The notes: generated by a model from the sequence alone, not told the origin. 64,000 bases of DNA from Pseudisothecium myosuroides (GCA_951799445.1 OX637297.1:15748001-15812000); one strand, 5' to 3'; shown: positions 9,601 to 22,600, numbered from the stretch's first letter. Translations and numbers: made by a program.

Positions 9601-11248
9601 TGGAAGGAACATAGGGGTTCCCCTTTTTATGTAGTTAGGGACGTTATAAATGACGCCGACTACTCAGTCGACCCTCGACATAGGATAGATAATTAGGGAG
9701 TTCGGATTTCACCATCACTCTAAACATCGCAGTTAACTTGTGAGTTACTACATGCATTACTAATTATTCGCTGCCATCCATGACACTTAGGAAACGTTAG
9801 CAAAAAAGATCCATTGCTTGGAAGGCACAGTGGACCGCGCTCACATCACCCCCATATATTAAAAAATGTGGATAAAGGCATAGAACCTGGTCGGTGTTTG
9901 CTTTATTACCAAGGGTGGGTAATCTAGTGCCCACAACATTCCATCAAAATTTCAAAAGGAACCCCAAAAGGAACCTCATCTCCGTTGTGAGTGGCTCCTA
10001 ATACCCCGTTTTGACCCAATTGCCATCCTTTGCTTGTAAATGTGGAAGCACCATGTATAGAGGTACAAGTTTACAAGGTATTTGAACACATTACAGGTTA
10101 AGTGGGAGCCAGCCCATGACCGGCAAAATTATATTAATGGGATACATTTCACAACTGGAATGTGTTTCACTAATATGGTTTTGCTTGAAATGTGCTCGCT
10201 GACATTTGTCTTGTAGAGGTCTCACTTACCTTGTGCAGACTTGATTTTTTAGGCAGAAGTGTGGAGGTTGTTGGAGTCAATATTTAGTTGTATGGAGGCG
10301 GGACACTTTGTTCTTTTAGTACATAGCAGAGTACATCCTCTTTCAGAAATTGTTACATTTAATATTTGAAGTACTTTTAATGAACTATTCAAACTTTAAT
10401 ACTTTTTTAAATTATAAATACAATTTTGACGAAGCATTGCACATGTTCTTTGATGTTTCTGTTTGTGCCTTCAGATAAAAATAATATTGTTTGATGCAAA
10501 TCTCCGTGGCATGTATATGCATTTCTTTTTAGCATAGTATCGTTTTGTTTGTTGTATCAAACGTAATTCTCTTTTGTGATTTGGCTTTGGAGATAAGCAT
10601 ATTTGTTATGCAAGGATGTTTAGTGTTGCACTTGTAATCTACCTTGACTGGGGTTAATGAGGTTATGATGTTCAGAGGATTAATGCTAAGTTCTGAGTCA
10701 TCACTAATGGTTTGAAATAGTTTATTTTTCATGGAATCTTCAATGTGATATGTAGGACTTCTTTGCTAGGGCTTTGGTATGGTAACCACGTCTGCCTAAA
10801 CCCTAAACCACTTGCTAATTATGCACATGCTCCCCATCCTAATACACTGTCCCCATCTGCAAACAACTAGAGAATCCCAATTGTTTTTGCAATTGCAGTC
10901 TTGAAATTATGCCAAATCAAGCAAGCTTTTTAAACACAGTTTTGAGGTACCCACAGTTCACACCCATATCATACACAGTTCACATCCGTACCTTACACAG
11001 TTCAGGAAACAATATCATTACGCAAGAAAGGTATAATGGTATACATAACACAATTTGGAGATCCACATAGTTCTATTGTTATGGCAGATATAGCGGTATA
11101 CATAACAGAATTTGAAGATCTACAAAAAATTTCTGTTATGGTAGATGGACGTGAAGCTTCAAGACCCTAAATCCAGCCTTAGCTATACAGTTTGTGGTAC
11201 CCTCATTAGAAATATTAGAAAGTTGCATTTGGACATGCCATCAAGGAT
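9601..11248. other. Intergenic region without a recognisable gene
   Basis: Unremarkable AT-rich sequence. A short direct repeat near 10960-11140 (GTATACATAACA(C/G)AATTTG, and TACACAGTTCA twice) is the only pattern I noticed. It would include the 3' flank of the minus-strand B3 gene. Confidence 0.4.
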
Positions 11249-11946
11249 CTATATAACCTGGTTGAGAAAGCATTGAAGAAGTTCACCGCCATTTACCTTG
11301 CCGACTAAATCTTCATGAACTGTTTCATCGGAAACATTCTGAACCTCGTGAATTGCTTCGTCATCAGAAACATTTAAAACCTCATGAACTGCTTTGTCAA
11401 TTGGAGCGAATAGAAGACATGGTGGCTTTCGAAAGTTCCCCTGGATTTCCACCTTGAAAAAGAACACCGCCACTAGAGTAAACCTTATGAGATCGCCGTG
11501 AGCAACTCCGTGGAACTTCGCAAAATCTTTGAACCTACTTGTAATTAACACTTGTGGGCGTTTCGTGCTTGGAGACATTTTCACTTTCACGGTCCACCGA
11601 AGCGATTCTCTGGAAAACATCAGAGTACTGTACTCTTGAAAGCACAATCCGTGCTCACGCGCAAACCGTATAGGCACCGTCTGCGGCGCAAGTTACAGAA
11701 GTCATGAGAGAGGCGCAATGAAAACTTACACAGTGAAAAATAGAATTTGCTACTTATACCAGACTACCACCAGCAGCAAGCAACTAAAATTGACTAGCTC
11801 AAGGTACGGGAACTTACCAGTGCAGTAAAGGAGGTCTTCCTCACTCTCTTCACGAATGAAGGGTCCCCATGAGGTTGACGAACACGCTTCAGACTTGGTC
11901 CTTCATGACCAAAACGGTGCCCACTCCCATCCGGTAGTGCCGACAT
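11249..11946 (-). CDS. Small B3-domain DNA-binding protein (two exons, 186 aa)
   Basis: On the minus strand exon 1 runs from ATG 11946 to 11818 and exon 2 from 11680 to stop 11249. The intron has a strong donor (CTG|GTAAGTTCC) and acceptor (CGCCGCAG|ACG). The splice is phase 0 and gives 186 residues. After a basic N-terminus (residues 19-36, with KRVRQP and KRVRK) the protein shows a B3 fold signature: PSFVKRV, then VPIRFAREHGL, SLRWTVKV, VLITSRFKDFAKFHGVAHGD, and a closing strand, FFFKVEI. These correspond to the DNA-contacting strands and the WxxFxxxxxLxxGD-like helix region of plant B3/REM proteins. The C-terminus has a short acidic tandem repeat (HEVLNVSDD, HEVQNVSDE). It is probably a nuclear DNA-binding protein. 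The target and role are unknown. The gene is intact. Confidence 0.82.
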
Positions 11947-12796
11947 TTTAAGCTTGCAGAACAAACGGGAAGACAAGCTCTGAGGAGTCTAAGCACAGAT
12001 CGAGCAATGCAAACTGCAGAGGAGAAGCTGGTGAGTGAGGTCTTTAGGCGTAAGTGCCGGTGTCTTCTATGACCGTTTAGGTTTCCAGTGCAGTCACTGA
12101 ATTCAACTTGCCGATAGATAGTTGTGATGATGTAGGTTTTAGATCATATCAAATACTAGTCATGATTGGAATTCGTGTTGAGCTTCGAGGATGATGAAAT
12201 CTTGTCCAGCAGGGACTCCATCTCCAAAACCAGACTTGAAATCACTTCAATGGAGATGGGATGGAATCGTCCTTATCATGGCATGTTTTATTGCCATGCA
12301 GAAAAACAATCATTATTATTGCCATGCAATTAAACAATCATTCAAGTTCTATAGACGCATCCTTTATTAGTTAACCTCAGTTCCTTAGAAAGTTGAATAC
12401 AATTCTGTGTACAATCCTTGAACTCAAACCCAAAACTAAACCCAGAAGTAAATCCAAAAGTCAATTGTGGACTCGTAAACACTATACGCTGAAGTAAACC
12501 GAAATCATACAAGCAAGAAACAGGGTCTACCAAAGATGAAAACACAATAAACACATACTTTGCTTTTACTAGCCAAAATAAATCAAAAGCTTGTTGAATA
12601 AGCAACAGTTGCCTCAATTGTACTTTAAGTACCGAAACTATATACTTGTAGTACAATTGAGGTACAAATAGTATCTAGTGATACTAGGAAGGAGAAAAAA
12701 GTATCTAAAATTAAAAACACAAAATACTAATCAGCGTTGAATGCCCACCATTCTCTTAATGCATCTTCACACACACGTTGGGATTCAGCGTTCAAC
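11947..12796. other. Intergenic: B3 promoter side and downstream of the transposase pseudogene
   Basis: The first 200 bp or so would be the 5' region of the minus-strand B3 gene. The rest is AT-rich with no convincing frame. TTGCCATGCA is repeated at about 12290-12330. The minus open frame at 12342-12656 has no recognisable motif. Confidence 0.4.
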
Positions 12797-14676
12797 TTAT
12801 ACACAGGGGTTCCCTTGACTGTATTGGGCTAGAATCATAGGAAACTTGCAAGCTCGAACAAGATGTGCATCCACATGTGCATCTACTGCCTGGTCACAGA
12901 GCACATACATATCCTCTCCATGTCCAAACTTTTTATAGTACTTTCCCCGGATAACAGCATCCCCTACATTGAAGATTCCACCCTATGGACAAGACGGAGG
13001 TTCCTGCAAAACAAACTTTGTCTTCTGGCATTGGAGAATACAAAACTCAACACCATCCTCGTTCTTCTCCTCAGCTAGAATCATGAAATTGTCTCCAACT
13101 TCAACCAAGTCCCCAATGTCCACAGACACTCCATCATGCACCCAATTGTCCGCGTCAACCATCTCCTCCGCTTCTTCCACAACTGCAACGCTCAAGAGTA
13201 CGAGTCTTTGCACCCACCATTCTTGTACATGTGAGATCTCTCACAATCAGCCCAGTCACCATCAACACAGGGAATGCAGAAACAAGACAATGCCCTAGTT
13301 TTAAGAAGAGTAGGGTCGGTCATAGAGAAGCCCATGATAGAGTGTAGACTCTTTGATCCAAGAATAGTATTGCACTTCACACTATTATCTGCATGATTCA
13401 CTTCCTTCTCTCCAATGTGCCAAAACACTTTGGAGAGAGGAGATGTTCGTGACTGGGAATAAGAATTGACAACCCGCTCTGTGTACTTTTCCTCTAGGAA
13501 GTCCACCACTTGTCTAGCGTTTTGCAGTGGACGTAATGGATTCTGAATTTGCTCAGCTGCAAGTGCCCTCTTCACAACCGGCCCTGCACCGTCCCACTCT
13601 CCTTGCCGTGGGCCGATTCAAAGAAATTCCATCGCATCTTACAGACCCTAGTAAGGGACGGGTACCGCGCTACAAAATACATGGCTATAGCACACTTGAA
13701 TTGTGCACTGCAGCCATCACTGAAAACCCAATGCTCCTCAGGAGATAACCCTGCATCCACCATCCAATCCCAATGCAAAAGTAAGCAATGTTGGACAAAA
13801 GTTGAGTCATGGTCTTTATCATCAGAAATATAGAAATGAGTCTGCTTGAAGATGTCGTCTCCTTCCCTCCACATGGTGATGTGGACCAAAATGGTCACAG
13901 GTCTATGTGCTAAAGTAGTATAGACTCTACACTTCATTTTGAACGGCAAAGTAGTAATTCTCTGCATAGTCAATATGAGAGACAACAACTCCCTTTGGTA
14001 TGTTTTTCATCATGAGCTGGCACTGCTCGTCCTGCCACCTTGCTCAAAAATTGTGAGTGATGAAGGTTGTGACAGTCTTCTCCATGTATGAGAGGAAGAT
14101 GTATGGAGTAGTCTCCTGAAACGCTTCCTTGAGTTGTTTCTTTGGCTTGCCAGTATTTGCATCCACCCCAACCTGGTAATACTCAAAGCACTTCCATTTG
14201 AAGGTAAATGAAGTTTGATTACACATCTCAAATTCACAGAAGGTTAGTAGATGAAATCCACAAAGAGGACAGTCTCCCATGAGACATTCTAGCCTATGCC
14301 AGATGTCAAATTCTCCCTTTGGACAAACACAAGCTTCCCACATCAAAGTTATTTGCTTGTAAACATGCTCATGGGCATGGCAGCCTCCTTCCCCATCGCC
14401 CACACAAATCACGCACTGACAAGTACAATTTATACTTGCATGCAACCCGCTGAGTCTATCCCTCAAATTACTGAGGGCAACCTTCATGAAATCCATCTCC
14501 GCATGGTAGATACAGCAGTACATATTCCTCTCTTTTAGTTTTCTCACCCACCGTGGTTTCAACCTTTCAAAAGCTCTCTGTCGCACACTGCATTCAGGAT
14601 GTGCCTCCTTGAAGCGTAGGAAGAAACAAGTCTGCCAAATACAGCGCACCACCGAACATGGAGTACTATTAGACAC
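12797..14676 (-). pseudogene. Decayed DDE-type transposase-like gene
   Basis: Reading on the minus strand, an N-terminal block (14676-14044) has RAFERLKPRWVRKLKERN and a Cys/His-rich part (CCIYHAEMDF, CVICVGD, CPLCGFH). A central block has HIDYAENYY, then ILVHITMW and VFSDGCSAQFKC, then a WNFFESAHGK motif followed by KRALAAEQIQNP. The C-terminal block has VDIGDLVEVGDN and ends at 12797. This order matches a widespread uncharacterised RNase-H-like (DDE) transposase group in animals and plants, known to me only as hypothetical proteins. Damage: TAGs at 13927-13929 and 13903-13905, a frame change near 13905, and a one-base loss near 13598-13603 just after HGK. There are further stops near 13190 and 12980. 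It is not functional. The start was not located, and termini were not found. Confidence 0.7.
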
Positions 14677-14679
14677 CTT

Positions 14680-15359
14680 GTAGTCTTTTAAAACTGACCC
14701 TAAGCTTACAGTATATCTAATAATGGAACCATACTTTCATCACAGAGTACTATGTGTACCTTGTTCAACTACATGTCTATACTTTAAAGTATATTAAGTA
14801 TGAAGTCAAAACTACCATAGTACAAGACGTATTACAAACATTTAATTAATACTGAAGTTTTTATTGTACTCCGCAATTGGTACTGAATAAAAGTAGGTTA
14901 TATACAAGTAGGTGCTAGAGTAGTATTAGAATTGTACTAGAAATATTTTTCATTGCACTGAACGCATAAGAAAGTACTATGTTTACAAACCAGTGTACCT
15001 ATCAGTACACTAAGAGCAGGGGGAACGTGGATACTATTTGATACCTTTTAGTATTTTTATACTAATCATACTTAGTGAATTGTAGTGCAAATACTTTGTT
15101 TAGTTAGATGTGCAGAATTCAGAAATATACAAAGTACACCCTGAGAACTACCTTACTGCAATAAAAATTTCAGAAATCTAAGTAGTAATCAACTCTTCTT
15201 TCAATTTTGTAATCGGTGTTACATCAAAATAAGTCATGTACAGTTAAGTGCAGAAGTACTATTTGCATTTTCTTAGAAATAATTTCATTGTACTCATTGC
15301 AATGAAAAGGAGTTTTATGTACATCGCCCTGAACCTATTAGTATATGACGAAGTGATCG
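14680..15359. other. AT-rich spacer, TAGTACT-rich
   Basis: No gene is seen. Short words such as AGTACTA, GTACTAT and AAGTATTTT recur on both strands, but without a fixed period. Confidence 0.4.
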
Positions 15360-18300
15360 ATATCATCCAAGTGTCTCTATCCTCAAAAATAGGGTGTAGA
15401 AAGAGAAGTGAAACTTGTTACCAACCAAAGACTCGTGCCCCGAGATAATGGGTTTAAAATCCACTAAATGTCTCACACCAAGCAAAATCTGTTACCGAAA
15501 ACAAGAAGGCAAGAAGTTGAAATTAAAAATTTGAACAAACCAAAGTTTGTTGTTAAATGAAAAAGGCTATGAAAGTCAATGAAACTTTCATACCGTCCAA
15601 CTCACCTCTTCCTAAAAGTAGGGTGTAGAAAGAGAGGTGAAACTTGTCTCCAATCAAAGACTCGTGCCCCGAGATGTTGGATTTGAAATCCACTAAACGT
15701 CTCACACCAAGTACAATCTGTAACTAGAAATAAGAAGGCATGAGGTTGAAATTAAAAATTCAAACCAACCAAAACACGTTGTAGAAAGAAACAGGGTATG
15801 AAAGTCAAAGAAACTTTCATACCATCCAACTCTCTCTATCCCCAACAATAGGGTGTAGAAAGAGAAGTGAAACTTGTCACCAACCAAAGACTCTTGCCCC
15901 GAGATGTTGGGTTCAAAATCCCCTAAACGTCTCACAACAAGCATAATCTGTAACCGGATGTCAGAGGGCGTGAAGTTGTAATTGAAAATTCCAACCAACC
16001 AAAGTACGTTGTAAAAAAAAACAGCGTATGAAAGTCAACTAAATGTTCATACCATCCAACTCTCTCTATCCCCAGCAATAGGGTGTAGAAAGAGAAGTGC
16101 AACTTGTCACCAACCAAAGACTCTTGCCCCGAGATGTTGGGTTTAAAATACACTAAACGTCTCACACCAAGCAGAATCTGTAACCGGAAATCAGAGGGCG
16201 TGAAGTTGTAATTGGAAATTCCAACCAACCAAAGTACGTTGTCAAAAGAAACAGCGTATGACAATCAATGAAATGTTTATACCATCCAACTCTCTCTATC
16301 CCCAACAATAGGGTGTAGAAAGAGAAGTGCAACTTGTCACCAACCAAAGACTCTTGCTCCGAGATGTTGGGTTTAAAATCCACTAAACGTTTCACACCAA
16401 GCAAAATCTATAACTGGAAATAAGAGGGCGTGAAGTTGAAATTGGAAATTCCAACCAACCAAAGAACGTTGTAAGAAGAAACAGCCTATAGAAGTTAAAA
16501 AAACCTTCATACCATCCAACTCTCTCTATGTCCAGCAATAGGGTGTAGAAAGAAAAGTGCAACTTGTCACCAACCAAAGACTCTTGCCCTGAGAGGTTGG
16601 GATTAAAATCCACTAAATGTCTGACACCAAGGAGAATCGGTAACTAGAAATAAAAGGGTGTGAAGTTCAAAATCAAAATTCCAACCAACCAAAGTACGTT
16701 GTAAAAAGAAACAAGTTATAAAGGTCAACAAAACCTTGATACCATCCAATTGTCTTCTCCCCCAAAATAGGGTGTAGAAAGAGAAGTTCAACTTGTCACC
16801 AACCAAAGACTCATGCCGCAAGATGTTGGGTTTAAAATCCACTAAATGCTTGACACCAAGCATAATCTGCAACTGAATATAAAAGGGCGTGAAGCTGAAA
16901 CTCAAAATTCGACCAACCAAAGTACGCTGTAAAAAGAAACAAGGTACGAAAGTCAAAGAAACTTTCATACCATCTAACTCTTTCTATCCCTAGCAATAGG
17001 GTGTAGAAAGAGAAGTGAAACTTGTCACCAACCAAAGACTCTTGCCCCAAGATGTTGGGTTCAAAATCCACTAAACGTCTCACACCAAGCACAATCTGTA
17101 ACTGGAAATAAGAGGGTGTGAAGTTCAAAATCAAAATTCCAACCAACCAAAGTACGTTGTAAAAAGAAACAGCATATGAAAGTCAAAGAAACCATCATAC
17201 CATCCAACTCTCTCTATCCCCAGCAATAGGGTGTAGAAAGAGAAGTGTAACTTGTCACCAACCAAAGACTCTTGCTCCGAGATGTTGGGCTTAAAATCCA
17301 CTAAACGTTTCACGCCAAGCAGAATCTATAACCGGAAATAAGAGGGCGTGAAGTTGTAATTGGAAATTCAAACCAACCAAAGTACGTTGTAAAACGAAAC
17401 AGCGTATGAAAGTCAATGAAACGTTCATACTATCCAACTCCCTCTATCCCCAGTAATAGGGTGTGGAAAGAGAAGTGCAACTTGTCACCAACCAAAGACT
17501 CTTGCCCCGAGATGATGGATTCAAAATCCACTAAACGTCTCACACCAAGTAGAATTTGTAACCGGAAATAAGAGGGCGTGAAGTTCAAAATCAAAATTCA
17601 AACCAACCAAAGTATGTTGTAAAAAGAAACAAGGTATGAAGGTCAACGAAACCTTCATAACATCCAATTGCCTTCTCCCCCAAAAAGGGTGTAGAAAATA
17701 AAGTGAAACTTGTCACCAACCAAAGACTCATGCCCCGAAATGTTGGGATTAAAATCCACTAAATGTCTGATACCAAGCAGAATCTGTAACCGGAAATAAG
17801 AGGGCGTGAAGCTAAAATTCAAAATTCAACCAACCAAAGTACGCTGTAAAAAGAAACAGGGTATGAAAGTCAAAGAAACTTTCATACCATCCAACTCTCT
17901 CTATCCCCAAAAATAGGGTGTAGAAAGAGAAGTGAAACTTGTCACCAACTAAAGACTTTTCCCCCGAGATGTTGGGTTTAAAATCCACTAAACTTCTCAC
18001 ACCAAGCAAAATCTTGAACTGGAAAAAAGTGGGTGTAACGTTCAAATTCAAAATTCAAACCAACCAAAGTATGTTGTGAAAAGAAACAGGGTATGAAAGT
18101 CAACGAAACCTTCATACCATCCAACTTTGTCCCGTTCAAAAATAGGGTGTCGAAAGAGAAGTGAAACTTGTCACCAACCAAAGACTTGTGCCCTGAGATG
18201 TAGGGTTTAAAGTCCACTAAACGCCTGACACCAAGCAGAATCGATAACCGGAAATAAGAGGGCGTGAAGTTAAATTCAAAATTCAAACCAACCAAAGTAC

Positions 18301-18459
18301 GTTGTAAAAGTAAACAAGGTATGAAGGTCAACGAAACCTGCATACCTTCCAATTGTCATCTCCCCCAAAATAGGGTGTAGAAAGAGAAGTTCAACTTGTC
18401 ACCATCCAAAGACTAATGCTTCAAAAGAATGGGTTTACATTCCACTAAATGTCTGACAC
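15360..18459. repeat. 230-bp satellite array, left block (about 13 units)
   Basis: The marker GGGTGTAGAAAGAGAAGTG recurs at 15851, 16081, 16311 and 16541, an exact 230-bp step, and continues at near-230 spacing to about 18375. Each unit has CTTGTCACCAACCAAAGACTC, GATGTTGGGTTTAAAATCC, CACACCAAGCAGAATC and CAACCAACCAAAGTACG blocks, plus a hairpin of the type GGTATGAAAGT...ACTTTCATACC. The period is not a multiple of three, and the many minus-strand open frames are overlapping by-products. The array is cut at GACAC (18455-18459) by element B1 and resumes at 25798. Confidence 0.95.
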
Positions 18460-18741
18460 TATGGGAGTATGTAACATCCATAAATCCTAAATAGCAAAGA
18501 AGCAGAGATAAAAGTAGGAAAACTTTTTCAATTTTTGCATTAGAATACGGAATTAGAAACTAGAAGTTAGAATTAGAAATTAGACCTTTTCTAGAAAAGA
18601 TAAAATTCTAATTAGGTTACGCAGTCATCCGGAACCAGTAGCCGGAAAGCCCGAAAGTTCCAGATCGTAGGAACCTACCGCCTAGGTTCTGGCTAGGGAA
18701 CTTACGGGAACTTTGCCTGGTCGGGAACTTAGGATTTCGAC

Positions 18742-18755
18742 AGGTATTTAAACCC
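18742..18755 (+). promoter_or_regulatory. TATA-like core promoter of element B1
   Basis: GGTATTTAAACCCC lies about 155 bp before the ORF start. B2 has GGTATTTAAGGGCC at the equivalent place, about 150 bp before its ATG, so the element carries its own promoter. Confidence 0.6.
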
Positions 18756-18897
18756 CACCACCAGCCTCATTCTTCCTCTTTTCCCCGTGTTTCACCACGG
18801 CGCGTTAGAAGAGAGAAAGAGTGGTGAGTTAGGACGTATTAGGGAGAGAAGGGAAGGACGGTGCCGTTTGCACCAGATTGCTTTAGCTGTCGGTAAT

Positions 18898-19652
18898 ATG
18901 GCGGAAGCAAGTCAAGTCCGGAGGCCGGTAGTGTCAGCCCGGAGCATATGTCCGATTATTCTTGCTGATCCGGACCATCTCAAGGAGTTAGAGAAGGACC
19001 TAGAGATTATGGGGTGTCTAGGGTTTCTAAGAAGGCCGTGGAACGTCCGGAGTAAGGATATGATTGATGAACTCGTTTCCGGGGTTCCCAATCAATTTCT
19101 ATTAACTATTAGGGGTCGTTCTAGGGCTTGGCTTCCAGAGTTGTAGGCCATGGCGTACTTTGCGCCAACTAGAGGATCCGGGATAGCCGGCCGGACAGAT
19201 AGGTACGCGGCCAACATATTCCGAAACCTATTAGATTCGAAGGAGAGGTACGCTGCGCGTGACTGTAGGATCCCTTGGAACCAACAGTTGTTAGAATTTC
19301 TCATCCCAATCTTGTATCCGGAAAAGCCCACCCGGATTACAATGACTGTGGCAAATACAATATTTGGGTCGGTAGGGGACAGGAAGAATCCGGCCCCTAG
19401 ACCAGGCAGTTGGGGAGTGATCATCCACTCCGTAGTGGAAAAGTTAGCGGGCAATATTGCTAGTAAGAAGTCTAGCCCAATTAGCCCCTACCTTTTCCAC
19501 CTGTATCATTCAGAGGATGCGCTAACCGGACCCAAAATGACCGTGTACCGGAAGGGGGAAAGTCTTCTAAAATACGGACTCACCCCGAAAGACAAACCAA
19601 ATGAGCCTGATTCGGAAGAGGATGAACCGGAACCGGAGCATGCGTCACCCAA
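18898..19652 (+). pseudogene. B1 ORF, 5' part (interrupted by A1)
   Basis: The ATG at 18898 opens a frame beginning MAEASQVRRPVV, matching MAEGSDPK in B2. The family N-terminal domain follows: CPIILADPDHLKELEKDL, MGCLGFLRRPWNV, MIDELVSGVPNQF, then LLEFLIPILYPEKPTRIT, NTIFGSV and SPISPYLFHLYH. It carries one in-frame TAG at 19144-19146, where B2 continues with WTDNVWAEVYGF, and the following 50 residues are badly diverged. The acidic stretch EDEPEPEHASPN runs into element A1 at 19653. The frame resumes exactly at 23511, so the pre-insertion ORF was 614 codons including the final stop. The protein is unrecognised. The domain loosely resembles plant mobile or transposon-associated domains, which is inference only. 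Confidence 0.7.
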
Positions 19653-22600
19653 TGTGGGAGCACAAAATGTAAAGATAAGGTTAGTTAGCTGGTAATATGA
19701 ATGAAGGAGTGAGAAATGGTAAAATTTTTAGCTTTTTGCAAGGCTTAAATATTAGATTTACCAAAATTAAGACCTCTCCAATATAGGATAATCGTAAATA
19801 GATAAATAGGTTAAGAAGGGGAATTTAGATTCCCTGATTTATCGAGATATCCGGAACCGGATATGGAACCGGTGGTTGAATCTGGACTTGTTCAATATAC
19901 TAGGGCAGGGTATAAACATGTACTAGAGGATACCAGAGGATACCGGAGATCCCAGAAGAAGCCGTTAGGGCAATTCTGCGATCCAAAGGCTCTACCGGAA
20001 GATAAGGAAGACCGTTTAACGGTCACAATCTTCCGGGATTTCAGCGGGAACGGAAAACCCTAACGGCTGGAAAGCGGCTGGACGGGAGAAGACCCAGGGG
20101 TCGGATTTTCTTCCCTCACTTCTCAGTTGGAGGATTGTAGAGACCTTGGAGCGCTTGGAGTTGTTGTGTAGAGAGTTCGGTTGCAAGGAGAGAGAGAGCT
20201 CCGAGATTTCCGGACCTGAGAGAGAGATAGGACCAGGACTGAACCAGGAAATCGGTAGTTTGCCATTAGTGAGGGACTGTGTGAGGTTTGTGGACTGAGG
20301 GGTATTTGGTGGAAGTTTGAGTACAATGGTGAAGGGTGAAGGGAGCAGAGCTACTACCCTGAAGTTCAAGAACGTTGTTCCGATCATCCCGCAAGATCCG
20401 GGTTACCGGAAGCAGTTGGAGGAGGACCTCGCGCAGATGGGACGTGTGAACTTTCTGCAACAACCCTGGAAGCTGAGGAACGAGGACATGATCCGGGAGT
20501 TAACGAGGGACCAGTCGAACAAATGGGAAAAGACTTCCCGGGCGCTTCCCAACAGTTGGACTATCGATACCTGGAAACGGGTATACGATTTTCCAAGACC
20601 GGGAGAGGGAATGGCGTCCCGGACGCTCAAGTTTCATGAGGGTAAGTTCTCTAAAGCTCCTCATGGCAATGATGGGTACACCGTAGCAGATTGCAAGGAT
20701 CAGAGGGAGAAGAGAGTGTTAGAATTCCTGCTCCCAATCTTGTACCCGGAACGGCCAACCCGGATTACATTAACCTGGGCCAACACAATATTTGGGGCAC
20801 TGAGTGGAGATAGAAAGGTTTTCTGGGCTGGTATTGTTAAGGAGAGAGTGACAAAGATGGTCTCATCTTTAGGGAATACCAAGGCAACAACAATAGGGCC
20901 GTTTATATTTCACCTCTATGAGTATTTAGGAACTTTGAGAGGTCCGAAGAGAACTGCCTATAAGGCTGCCGCCACGTTTATGAAACTGAACATCACTCCA
21001 AAGGGAGAAGAAGAGGTAGAGGAAGAGAAAGATGAGGGATCCGAGAGAGAATCCTCAGAAGAAGAAGAGGAAACCCTAGAGAAGATTCCAGCCTCAGAGA
21101 AGGAGAAGGGGAATAAGAGTGAGAGTCAGGAATCCCCGGAACAGAAAGATCCCCAGGATAACTCGCTGGGTAGTATCATTGAGGATCTGGAGAGGCTCAG
21201 AGAGGAATTAGGTGTGGAGAGAAGAGCAGTCAAGAGTGCATGTGGACTACTAGGAGGGATAAACGCATCTGAACTCGCTGAGAGGATTGAGGATTTACTC
21301 CAGGATAGAGAGAACCGGAAGTGGGAATCCCGGGTTAAGGAGTTGACTGAGCAGAACCAGGAACTAACCCGGGAACTTGAGGAGAGCAAGAGGGGAAAGA
21401 AACTTTCCCCAGAGTCTGAGGAGACCCTCCGTAGAGTTAGGGCTTTTGTGTCAAATTCAGGAAATGTAATTAACAAAGCCAAGCTGTTCGATGAGGAGAT
21501 CCATAAGGCCGGGTCAGAGGCAGCAGTGAAAGCAGTACGAGTCCTGGCTGAGTACTCCGATACAACGGAGAAGTTCATGTTCGAGATCCGGGATGTCCTT
21601 CAAGAATCGGGGTTGTTCAAGGGTTCCAAGAAGGTGCCAATGTCGCCTCCAACAAATGTGAAGCCGAAGAATAAGCCCAAGGAACAGAAGACACCTGCAA
21701 AGGAGACTTCCAAGCGGAAGTCAAAAGGAGGAGAAGGATCTGGGCATGGATCCGGATCCAAGGAGAAGGCCCGGAAGTCCGGATCCGAACTCGGGACACA
21801 GTAGAGCAAGGATTCGAAGCCGTCTCCAGCAACCATAAGGAAGAAGATAACACCAAAAAGAGCAAGAGAGGCGACTTCTGCGAGTTACCATTCAGAGGAA
21901 GGCGAGTCGCCGAGTAACTCAACAAAAGAGGGTAGCCAGGCGGGATCCGGTTCCCAGTCCGAGTCACATCCGGGCTCTGAATCGGAAGAGGATACAGAAT
22001 TGGAGACCATCTCACCTTCGCAGTTCAAGGGTAAGACGGCCTCAGCAACTAAGGTGAAGTTTTCCAAGCCGCCCAAACCATCACCAAGCAGGAAACAGCC
22101 AACCCGGAAAGGAGCTGTCAAGTTGGAGGCACCTTCTCCGAAGCGGCAGAAGAAGTAGTTAGGTAGTTCCTTGAGTTGACCCTAGCATGGTTAGTATTAA
22201 AACTCAAGTTTTTGATAGGTAGGAAGCAGTCAGTTAGCTGCTTTTCAGTTGGATGAACCTGGACTTCACTTTCCGGGTTTTTAGGATCTGAGATCTACAT
22301 TTTGCGGATCGGCGAGGTGTGGTAGGAAAGTCAACGTGGGAAGGATAAGGGGAATGACAGGTGTCATTCTTTGGTCCTTTCCTTTTGATTCCCAGGGGCC
22401 TTTAGGGGTCTCTAGGTGTTTGGTATTTAGGGGGCTGATTTTGGTTTGAAGCCCCGGGTATTCTTATGTATATTTTTCAGTACTCTGTAAATTGATTTCA
22501 GATTTTCACTTCGCAAGTACTGGTCTGAAAAGTCTCAGTCTAAGTTGGTATGCCATCAGTGTGTTAAGCATTGGTAGTGCGAGTAGCTAGTTTGCAAGTG

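Noticed and set aside
15702..18352. Many overlapping minus-strand ORFs of 60-124 aa with repeated GDKFHFSFYTLFL-like text
   Set aside because: They are produced by a 230-bp satellite whose minus strand is poor in stops. The period is not a multiple of three, so each ORF shifts frame every unit. The same holds for 25815-28759.
21126..21578. Minus-strand ORFs opposite the A1, A2 and B1 proteins
   Set aside because: They are Ser/Leu-rich shadows of the Glu/Arg/Lys-rich coding strand and are not conserved independently.
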